A stretch of 64,000 bases of DNA from Maylandia zebra (Eukaryota > Chordata > Actinopteri > Cichliformes > Cichlidae), in the NCBI RefSeq assembly GCF_041146795.1, contig NC_135179.1, positions 29,293,047 to 29,357,046 of the forward strand, in the 5' to 3' direction. The notes beneath the pieces were generated by a model. The model did not search any database. It was not told the DNA's origin and saw nothing but the letters and a program-made list of their open reading frames with translations. The translations under genes and the position numbers were made by a program. Positions 1 through 10,200 of this stretch are shown here, one piece after another; positions within the stretch are counted from its first letter, which is position 1; the number at the start of each line of letters is the position of its first letter.

Positions 1-1224
1 CTTTCTCTTTCTCCCTTCACACTGTAAATAGTTGCTGACTACACCAGCTCCACCTGAATGAATTTGCTATCAACTCACAAAATTAGACAGAAATTACTAC
101 AGGGTAGTCCTTTCCTCATTGCATTTATTATAAACAGGAGGTTTCTTTTAATGGCATTTATACACTTCCCTTATTTACTTACATACTTCTCGATTACATA
201 AGTTATGGGAATTTATCAGATTGCAATATATTACTAAATATAGAAACAAAAACTGGATATTTTTGTCCTACCCTGTGCACAAATAAGAAATTTAGACTAA
301 AGCTGACTTCACACTATAAAGCTCTGTGTTTTTCAGTTACCTCAGTTTTGCATGGGGATTTAAAGAGTCCGTTCACTTTTGTGACTAATATTGATCTGAA
401 TTAACAGATCAATAACAATGCCAGGATCAAAACTAGCTCTCTTTCCCACTGATTTGTCTATGAAGTTTGGAGCATGCCTTTACTTCCATTCTCTGATCCT
501 ACAATTTCCAAACTTCCTGCTGCACATTTTAATGATAGGTATTGTACAGTATGTGTTGCTAGAACAGCTCCTTATGCAAGACCCAACTCATGTTCAGAGC
601 AGGGAAAATCCCATGTAGCTGTTGCTGTGAATGTTTGACTAGAAACAGTATATACCTGTCTGTTGATGAGTGTTCAGCAGACATGTGTGGCCTCATTGTT
701 TTCACTGATTATTTTTCATGTGAGGCACACACACACAAACATCCACCCAATCCAACCCAAATCAGGAAGTGTATTAGCCACTGCTGAAAATACTTTTAAA
801 GTAGCAGTAAGTACAAATTTGCACACAAAGGAGTTGACTTTTGTACTTCAGTGTTACCCAATGAAAATTGGTACCAAATGTATAGCATTCAAAAACATGA
901 TTTAAAACGAGCAGGAACCAAACAAAGACGGACTGAACTCCATCATGATCAAGTGTATAGTTTGTCTGTGTGACTTGTCTTTTCAAATCACCACATTTAG
1001 TTTTTTCTAATCAGAGACCATAGCTGAATGACCTACAGCTATTTGGCTAGCTAGTTTGTTTAGCAATTACAAAGGATGCTAAATTTGGCTAGTCAAAAAC
1101 TGGCTTAAAATGAACCTGCTTGAAAAAACAAAACAGCCACACTGTTACACTGCTACAGCTTTAACTTTAAGCCTTGTTAATCCAATAGAACAAGCAGTAA
1201 AATGTAAACAGAAAGGACAGTATT

Positions 1225-1274
1225 TAAGCTAGCTTATTCAGTCCAGACATAACTGAACTGAATAAGCTAGCTTA
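1225..1274. repeat. Perfect 18-bp inverted repeat with 14-nt loop
   Basis: Left arm TAAGCTAGCTTATTCAGT (1225-1242) is the exact reverse complement of 1257-1274. The arms themselves contain the palindrome AAGCTAGCTT. It could be the core of a small MITE or a simple cruciform; no target-site duplication was found around it. Confidence 0.75.
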
Positions 1275-2639
1275 TACCGGACCTAAGTTTAATTTGCTAA
1301 TTTTCCAATAGACAGGTTTAAGTTTAAGCTTATTGTACTAAAGCTTATTCTGGAAACTAAAAATACAATTTAAATAGAATATGCTATAAAAATATATTAT
1401 AGAAAAAACAAACAAACAAAAATGCAGCACTAAGAGCTTACTAGTTTAGTCCTTTAAAACAGAGTACAAAGTTCTTGAAGCAAGCCAAAACTGCCATCAT
1501 TCATTACTAGAATGATTGCAGCTTACTGACCATGGCCTGATATATTTTTTGCGATAGGTTATTTACTTTACTACAGCTGCTTTTTGAGTATTGTGGTTTC
1601 ATTTCTAGCTCCTTCCAGAGTTCCCAAATCATGTCTCACCACTGAAAAAAATGTCATGCTGATTCAATTTATCAATATGGTTAGTCAAGAAAATCCTAAG
1701 TGCACTTGTGATAAGGAGATATGCCTGCTCCCACTGAAACTATAGCAGCTCTTTACTAGCCTACTGCATCAACATGGAACTGCAAATGGCTGGTGCACTG
1801 ATACTGGTTCAGCTGTTGATTATTTGATTGCAGAACAAAAGGATTCAGTGTCATGATGCCTTCGCATCAGATGACTTAATAATAATTGCCTGCATTACAA
1901 CACAGTTACCTAGTTTGACTCCTTTGCCTCTACAGTCGTGACATTACTGCATTTCCCTTTTTTGACAAGCAGCCACTCAACTGTGTCAACACAATGTGGC
2001 AGACAGACGCATTAAGTGGACACGGACTTCGAATAGCTTCTGTACGTTCCACCAACATTTTTCTCTTGGCAGTTCCACTTTTGTTAGAGTTTGTTTATTC
2101 CCCTCTGTCATGTATATTTGTACAATACCAAGTAGTTGACACAAAGAGGAAGGGTGAAGCTGTGTGTGTAAAAAAAGTACGCTCAACACTCTCAGGTCAT
2201 TCCAGCGTGCTGCCCATAAAAAATACAGCAGGAACCCTGGAAGTTCAGAATGAGTGCTGAAATTGACATGTCAGATATACGGCACTGGGGAAAGGTTAGG
2301 GATTATTTGAACTAATCTTTACTATGATCACCACCTATTTCGGTTGTGTAAACACAGGAATATACAGGGCAAGTTTCTGGCTGCCCCGCCAAATTTATTT
2401 CCAATTGATTTAAATGTACATCTCAGAGGCTCTTACAAAAAACTTTCTTTTGGTTCCTCTTCATTTTGGTGATTTCTTGCTCATTCAGCATTAGCGGGGA
2501 ATAGATTGCCTGTCTTACAGCTCCAAGACCCAAACCAAGTTTATACTGCTGGGTTCTTTGTGCTCAAAGAGAAGAACAAACAAAAAGGGACTAGGAAGTA
2601 TGAAGCAACCAGAACCCTTGGAACGTCAACAAAAAATAG

Positions 2640-2700
2640 CAATTTTTAGCTTTATAAAGGGAACAGTTACAGTAACTGTTACTGTCATTGCTAAAAATTG
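2640..2700. repeat. Nested hairpin
   Basis: Outer arms CAATTTTTAGC (2640-2650) and GCTAAAAATTG (2690-2700) enclose inner arms AACAGTTAC (2662-2670) and GTAACTGTT (2672-2680). The two internal loops are 11 and 9 nt, so the 61-nt stretch folds on either strand into one long stem. Function unknown; it may be a MITE remnant or a structured RNA. Confidence 0.7.
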
Positions 2701-4499
2701 TGGGTGGGTACTGAGTTCAACTAAACTCTTTCAGTTTTGAAAAAAAGGTGGAAGTGATATCCAGTGGGAGAGAAGAAACTGCTGACCAACAATGTGATAG
2801 CGTACAACACATAACCAGAGCTTGGAATGTGTGTTAGCTAGCAGATGTCAGGGTTTGTTTTTTTTCTTTTGAACTTTAATCAGCATCCGCTTCATAGGTT
2901 AGTTTTTTTCTTTAAACTAAGCAACTCTAGAAACTTTTATCTAGCTTTGTCAAAAGGTTGCTTTTTTTCCCAAGTTTTATGCTAAGCTAAGCTGCCTAAG
3001 CTAAGCTATTGTGGTTTTGCAGTCGTGTAACCGCTACATGTTAACTTTTCTGAAATTTTGGTGATGCTTTGGGCCCAGTGACATACGCCTACAGACTGGT
3101 CACATACCACTGTTCACGATGGAAAAATGTGTATTCCCTGACTAGGTTGGCAAAAACCTCAATCTTATTGCTTTAGTCACTAGCAGATTGTTGCAGTCAC
3201 CTGTAGTTTGCACTGAAGACACCAACTTGTCTGCAAACACTAAACCAAGTACTAGTGAAACAGTGAGAAGTGTGAGACAAAAATGAAGCAGAGAATATTG
3301 ATCTACAGTAAAAAAAAAATAGAGCCTTTTAAAATGTGTTGGTCGTGCTGAGATACAACTGATAATTTGATACATTTGTTTCTGACAGTTTAAGCCCAAA
3401 GTAGCATTTCTTTATCATGTAGAAATACTGAGAAGTATCATTAAAACTGCTCTTCTTTTTCTTGTATCAAAATATCTAAGGGATTAAATGTGTAGTTAAA
3501 GTGTATTTAATGTTTTTACTTTCATGTTTAAAGTGTATTTAATGTGACAGATAGGAGCGTTTCACTGGTCCGGCTCACTTAAGATCAAAGTGAGTTGCCT
3601 GTGGCCCACAACGTAAAATGAATCTGACATCCCTGCCATAGAGGTTACCTAACCCTTATTTTGAAAAACCTGTCTTTCGATAATAGTATTCTTTCAATTT
3701 GCTTTCACAGTCCTGCTTCGGTGTTACAGCATTTTTGTGCATCATCAAAAAGTGTTTACCAAAGAATGCAAGCTTGATACAACCCAACATGTTTGGCATC
3801 ATGTGGGACAAGATTTACAAAAAGTTCCAGATTAGATTTTTCCCAGAAGAGTGGCAGATGCAGTATTTTTACAACCAACAATCACACTTACAAATCCACA
3901 ACCTTTTAGCATGTAATAAATTAAATATCTTTAGTTCTGTGAATTAACTCAAGTGTAAAAATCATTCTTCTTCCAATATCATCACAATCTGAAAAGGTCA
4001 CAGGTCACAGTTGCATGGCACGAACCCCTAAATATCAGAAGCATCATCAGTTCAACAGTCTTCCCCCACTCAATGTCACCACAGGCAGAGACTTGGATTC
4101 GCACCTTTGGCCCTGGATTCTGACACCATCACGCCACAAAAAGGCAGCCTCGGTATTGTACACCTACGCTGTGAGATCACACTGGTGTTTTCTGTAGTCC
4201 CACCCTAGGGAATCTAATGTGACAATGCTGCGCACACCCCACCCCCACCCACCCACATGCACCAACAGTGCTTGACATCACAGGACTCCCTCCTGGTTCT
4301 TAGTGGTTTTTTAAACCACACTGTACACCTCCTTTGCTCACGCTCACAGCAGCGGAGTCACAGATCACCCCCTCAGTTAACTGACGTTACCGAGAGCTAG
4401 TGAACGCATCCTCAAGCCAATCTCACACAACAGGTTAAAAGTCAAATCTTGAAGCTGCTGTCAGCAATATTTCTGACAACAGAAGTCTTATAATGCTAA

Positions 4500-4539
4500 T
4501 ATATATATGTCTATATCTATAGATATAGACATATATATA
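4500..4539. repeat. 40-bp perfect palindrome
   Basis: The 20 bases of 4500-4519 are the exact reverse complement of 4520-4539. The composition is mainly TA steps with GTCTATATCTA in each arm. It is AT-rich and may be no more than a decayed TA microsatellite, but the non-TA bases also obey the symmetry. Confidence 0.75.
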
Positions 4540-5228
4540 GATATATATTCTACTCGGCAAACAAGTATCCATCTTCTGTTAGTGTCAGAGGTGTGAAACT
4601 GTGTCAGCGGCATGTTGTTTCTTTTTGCTAAGCAGGTTACAGAGGATAACACAGAGATGTTATCAGGTCTTAGCAACTTTACTGTCTAGATAGAGGAAAT
4701 TGTGTCATCTTGGGTGCATTAGAGTGGGGACAGGAGACTTTGTAGTGTAGTATTTTCTTTGGTTACCAAAAGCTGTTCACTCACATTTCACATTCTGACT
4801 GCCTGTTATAGGTTTTGTAATAAAAATCCAAACATCAGCAACGTGTTGATGACTCTCGTCAGATTATATTAAAAATGACTGCATATTAGTTAGTAAAACC
4901 ATGGTTTTTAAACAAAAACGTGTTCTTTGTTTAATTACAGAGTACAAACAGGGGAAATTCCCTTTCATCTGTAATATTAAAGCCCACAGAACTGCGTCAG
5001 TCTTATCTGATGAGTCACAGCACCCTCTGTTGGACAAAAGCACAAGGTGCAAATGTTTTTTAAGTTGATGACATTCTGAGATGACCTCACACGTCACCCA
5101 ATTTCGTCTGCCTTTGCTTTTTTTCCCCTCTCAGGGGTGTAATGACTGTTTTACCTGTAAATACAGAATTTTTGACTCAGGTCTGTATATATATATATAC
5201 GGTATATATGGTGGTGTATAAATATATA

Positions 5229-5790
5229 CACCACACCAGACAAGACCCCAGGGGCAGGCTTTGTAGAGATGCCCCTGAGACAATTCAGCACATAACAGCA
5301 GGGTGTAAGGTGCTAGCAGTCAGGGCATACATGGAATGTCATGAATGTCATGACCAAGTGGCTGGCATAGTATCATACAGGTCATACTGTGCCAAGCACG
5401 GCCTGGAAGTCCCAAGGTCAAAATGGGAGATGCCCCCTAAGGTGGATGAGAATGACCAGGCTAACATCCTGTTGAACTTCCAGATACAGACAGACAAACT
5501 GGTAATGGCTAACCAACTAGACATAGTGGTGGTGGACAAGTAGTGGAAGATGGCTGTAGTGACAGATGTAGCTATACCGAATGATAGCAACATCAGGAAA
5601 AAGGAAGTCGAGAAGCTCAACAAGTACCAAGGGCTGGGAGAATAGCTTGAGAAGATGTGGAGGATAAAGACAACAGTGGTCTCAGTAATCAGGTAATCTG
5701 ACTACTCGGTACAGTGACCCCCCCCAACCTGGGCAAGTCACTCTAGGAGATCAGACGCAGTCCTAGGAACAGCAAAGATACTGCGCAGGA
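5229..5790 (+). pseudogene. LINE fragment: C-terminal CCHC and endonuclease-like region
   Basis: The plus-strand translation of 5229-5540, continued past a stop at 5541, resembles the C-terminal tail of fish site-specific-type non-LTR elements (R4/Dong/Rex6-like). There is a CxxC...H...C knuckle (CRDAPETIQHITAGC), then SKWEMPPKV, then LDIVVVDK followed about ten residues later by DVAIP. The last part fits the PD-(D/E)xK-like restriction-type endonuclease of those elements. An in-frame TAG at 5541 and later stops and frameshifts show it is dead. The family name is from memory of motifs; the presence of a retroelement tail is more certain than the clade. Confidence 0.6.
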
Positions 5791-5904
5791 GCCTTGAGCA
5801 TCTGGTAGAGGACCGGAGGATGAAGGATAAAGACCGCCTGCAGGGAGAGAGGGAAATTTATACCATCCAAGGTGTACACTCAGTGCAGGGGAACAATATG
5901 AAAA

Positions 5905-6075
5905 CAGTGCCACCGAGACTGGAGATAGAGTAATACTGGAAGAGCATGTGGGAGAAGGGACCCATAACAACAATGCTCAGTGGCTAGCAGAGCTAAGACC
6001 AGACCACAGCAACCTCTCTGAACAGGAACCAGTAAGCATCACAGTGGAAGACATCCAAGAAAGTTTAACAAGATC
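5905..6075 (+). pseudogene. LINE fragment: region normally upstream of the reverse transcriptase
   Basis: Reading plus through stops and one frameshift gives YWKSMWEKG, then HNNNAQWLAELRPDHSNL and EQEPVSITVEDIQE. This resembles the linker that precedes the reverse transcriptase in the same kind of fish LINE. It lies after, not before, the C-terminal piece at 5229-5790, so the two scraps are in the wrong order for a single copy. Degenerate and non-functional. Confidence 0.4.
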
Positions 6076-6750
6076 AACAGGACCCTGAGAGCCTTCATCA
6101 GGAGTTTGTTGATCACTAGAGGCCAACTTTGAGCCAATACCACAAGTCACCATCAAGTGTGGGATCTGTAGTTGGAAGAAGTGTAAATGGTAACAAAGAG
6201 AGGGAAAGGAGTCAGGAGGGGAATGTACTACCAGAAGGCAACACTGTAGACATTAAGGACAAAGAGTGGGGAAGTTTTTAATCATATGGATGGCATTTGG
6301 ATTTAAATTAAAATAAAATGAAATAAAATTAAGATTCCAGATTTAAAATGAAGCCACAAAGGACAATGATTTGTCCAGGAGCATTTTGAGGCAGAAATGA
6401 AAGGAAAGGTAGCAAACACAGAGAAAGAAACAGAGAAAATAGCTCTGAATAAAATGTAAAAAGACTTTCAAATACCAAAAATGATTTCATAGAATTAAAG
6501 GAAAGCATTAGAAATGTGCATGAAGAAACAAGAAAGACCTCAGCATTAATATTTAGACTTGGACAAGACTAAGACTTTTCCTTAAACAGATATTTCCTGT
6601 TTATTTTATTTCAGAAAATAAAAGTTAAGTCTAACCTCACAGATGTCAGAGAACTCACAAAATTAACCGCATAAGGTCATATTTTGGCATAATAGATAGA
6701 AAATTTACTTAAATGATGCATTTTGTCAACATTACACTACAGGTCCACAG
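6076..6750. other. Intergenic, AT-rich, nothing recognised
   Basis: A/T-rich sequence between the LINE scraps and the pex13 upstream inverted repeat. No coding or repeat signature recognised. Confidence 0.5.
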
Positions 6751-6758
6751 AGTACTTC

Positions 6759-6881
6759 ACACTGCAGTAACTGAGCTATCACTGTCAAAAGGTTCCTCTG
6801 TGGAACAGTGGAGTGGAACGCGGGGGCAAACACCAATTTTGGGCTACTTTTTTGACAGTGAGAGCTCAGTTACTGCAGTGT
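6759..6881. repeat. 32-bp inverted repeat (31/32) upstream of pex13
   Basis: Arms 6759-6790 and 6850-6881 are reverse complements with one mismatch (gctAtc against gctCtc). Each contains CTGCAGTAACTGAGCT, and a 59-nt spacer separates them. The right arm runs directly into the first copy of the ACTCCAnACCAG block. It may be a MITE-like insertion or a promoter-proximal cruciform. Confidence 0.75.
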
Positions 6882-6882
6882 A

Positions 6883-7218
6883 ACTCCACACCAGATGGTG
6901 GCGGTAAAGCGTCTATTCTATGTTTTTAAACAACGATAAAAAAAAAACCCAAAGGAGAAGTGGAAATACGGAGTAACCTAAAAATCAAACTGGATCTGGT
7001 TGAGTTGTTGCGAATGGAATCAGGAAGTAAAAGTTATCAGGCCTTATTTCAGTTTTTAAAAGAGGGGAACCTGTTTGGCAGGATTTGAGAATTTTTTTTT
7101 TGTCGTCGTTCCAGACCATACTCCATACCAGTTGGTGGCGGTAATGCACCTTTCAATTGTTTGCCAACCGCCAATATAACTGTAAGAAAGAAGAAGAAGA
7201 AGAAGAAGAAGAAGAAGA
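6883..7218 (+). promoter_or_regulatory. Duplicated GGTGGCGGTAA block and (AAG)n at the pex13 5' end
   Basis: Two direct copies of ACTCCAnACCAGnTGGTGGCGGTAA lie at 6883-6906 and 7120-7143. The second is followed by CCAACCGCC (7165-7172 area), which forms a GGCGGT/ACCGCC dyad, and then a GAA/AAG tract (about 7185-7218). The coding start of pex13 is about 80 bp further on. I have a general memory of this dyad plus (AAG)n occurring near many fish gene starts; whether it is a promoter element or a dispersed repeat is inference. Confidence 0.5.
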
Positions 7219-7298
7219 GGAAATACGGGTAGGCAGTAGTGGAAGGAGATTCTGCGAGGGCTCTATATTATTTGTGTACTGTGCACATATATTTTGCT

Positions 7299-10200
7299 AT
7301 GGATTCACAGCCCCCGACACGGCCATGGGAAAGGCGGATTCCTGGCTCAGTTGGTGCACCTTTAAATTACAGGTGAGCGAATTTCGGAGGGGCCGCAGTC
7401 GCGAGAAGTCCCTCGTGTTTACAGCTGCAGCTGCTCGCAGTTGAAATGCTAAAGTTGTCGCTGTCACTTCGTGCAGGAGTTGTTAGACGACAGTTGACAT
7501 TTTGTTTTAATAATTGACACGATGGTGAAAATTATTGCAAAACGATGAGTCGTGTTTGCGATTGTAAGAGTAATTGGTTGCCATTAAAAATGCCCCAAAA
7601 ACAAAAACGGCAACTAATTATTTATCTGCACAGCCGTATAAGTGGCTAACTGCTAGTTTGGTCCTCTGAGGCCGTGTCCTAGGCAGTGCGTCTCGCTAGA
7701 TTTCTCTCTCTTCTGTTGATTGAGCGTTTTTGTTTGTTTGTTTGTTGCAATTCTGGTTAACAAGTGAAATTAATAAAAGCCCCAGAAATATTTGAATTGC
7801 ATTTTTGTTTGTTCTGTAGTTGTTAACAGTCAATTCAGAAGAAAATGTAGCTGCTGTCTTCCTGTTGCTGTTTGCCAACAAACTCAGTTCCTTCGCCCGA
7901 TAATTTCCTGCAGAAAATGCATATAGAGATATAGCCTCTGCAGAGCGTCTAGGGTCTGGCCCGGGGCCTCCTGGTTGTCCATGCTTGGAACGCCTCACCT
8001 AGGAGGCGTCCTTGCCAGATACCTAAATCGTCTCATCTGCCTCTCTTCAGTGTGAAGGAATAGCAGTTCTACGCTGAGCCCCTTTCGAGTAACTGAACTC
8101 TTCACCCTGTCTTTAAGGGAGAGGCCAGCCACCCTTAGAGAAGCTCTTGTTTTTTTTGGTTTTTTTCCATTTGTCAGTCCTCTGCTCACCTGTCCCCAAA
8201 CTCGTAAACAAGACCCAGAGAAGATTAAACTCCTCCGCTTGCTGCTGCAAGTCATATTTTTTTAATTGTCTTATTATTATATTCGGATAATTATAAAAAT
8301 ATATGTACAACAGTTTGTTTATGCTGTCCGCTGGCATTTGTGTATATACAGCAGTATTCTCAAACAAGCAATAGTGAACGCACCAGTGTGAGGCAAATTC
8401 CACAATCACAGTTCAATCAGTCCCCCCCCCCCACCTGACACTTTTTTCCACTTTAAGGGGGGAAATGGAATTAAATCTGCACACATCTTTATCTTTTTTG
8501 GACATATCAACATATCCTTTTAAGGTTAAGAGAATATGGTCATCAGATTGGAGAAGCTGAACAATCAGAGCTGTGATAATGATATTTGAGGTGTGTTGAC
8601 TGGTTCATAACGTCAGCTCACATGAGAAAACATCCCATGCTAAAAGTTGCCGGTAGCTGCTGGTTGATGGTGAGCGGCACTGTGAATTTACTGTGTATTT
8701 TCCACAGTCTGTACAGATGAAGAGTAGCAGAGCTGGAGATGAGACGGGAGGAAGAGTTGACTCAATTCAATTACAGTTTATGTATATAGCATTAATCACT
8801 AGTGATGGGCAGATGAAGCCCCATGAAGCACTGAAGCTTTTCATCCAATTGGTTCACCCCAACGCGAAGCTTCATGAAGCTTCATTTGCTCTAGCAGGAC
8901 ACCTACTGGACGTAAAAATAATAGCTGGCATGAATTTGAAGAGTGTGGCATTTTGCACACAGCCTGTAAATGTCAACAACAAAAGGAGTGTGTAAAACAT
9001 GTATATTGTAGTGATGGCAGTATACTGTGTATATTTATAGTGGCAGTATGGAAAATGATTATTTGGAAATGCTTAAAATGCAAATGATCATTTACTGTGA
9101 GGTGAGGTGTGGTTGGGGTGTGGACAGTGGTTGTGCTTTTGTAACGTTGAGGTATGGACAGCTACACAGTCCTGCCTGTTCACATTTTATTCTGTAAAAA
9201 CTAAATTTTCACTGCTTTTATGACCTTTTTAGTGGGGAGAACATAGCTAGGATTTAATGATTTAACAAATCTTTTGAATCCTTTGTCCTCCACAATGCTA
9301 AATGGCTGGGAGTCCTCAATCACCATGCTGACCAGGTCTTCATCTATTTGAGATTGTTCTCCTGAGGAAAGACAATAAAGACAAAGCACAAGTATAAATA
9401 TCACGCGTAACTTATAACAGTTGTATAATATTGTTATATCATTTAGTAACATTACTGCATCCTATATTATCATTGCATTTGATGGCTCACCTGGTCTTGC
9501 TCCACAATCGGTGTCCCCCTTATTCTCATGCAAAGCTCTGTAGTGCCTAAGCATGGATGAGGTGTTGTTGTTATATCCCAGCTCCCTGGCACATAGCAAA
9601 CACTTCACCTTGTACAAAAGTCAAGACAGCTCAACATAAATTGTATTGCACCATCAGTATCATGAAAATACATCTTCTGTAGAAATTTACATACCTTGTT
9701 GGGAGGAATAAGATCAAAATGTTCCCACACAGGGGAGGACATCCTCCTCTTCTTAGCTGGCTCCATTCTCTCCTGACTTTCCTCACACTCATAAACCTCC
9801 AAACGGTCTCCAAACTCTCACTAACCGCAACTCTCCATCAAACACCCACATTTTTGAATGAAGTCTGAGGGGTTTATATCGCTGTCATATCTCGCGGCAA
9901 AGTTCGAACCACTTCATGAACCAGTCACGTGGTACAGCCGGGCAGCGAGGCTTCGGACGTCATCATTTTCAGCTCCTCCCATAAATGAAGCAAGCCTCGA
10001 TACGCGCTTCGCGGAAACGCCCCCTCCATTACGCGACACACGCTCCGAAGCCTCGATACAGAACGTCCCATCACTATTAATCACAACAACAGTCACCTCA
10101 AGACACTTTATACGGCAAGGTGGAGGTCCTATTGTAATACAGAGAAAACTAAATGATCAAAACAACCCTTTTGAGCGAGCACTTGGTGACTGTGGGAAGG

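Larger units (their letters stand above)
1..5219. other. Intergenic, no gene recognised
   Basis: AT-rich sequence in which all reading frames are short and none resembles a protein family I know. It could contain the 3' UTR or an intron of a neighbouring gene outside the window, but I see no conserved exon with matching splice sites. Short AT runs, TA repeats and three conspicuous hairpins (listed separately) are the only structure noted. Confidence 0.5.
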
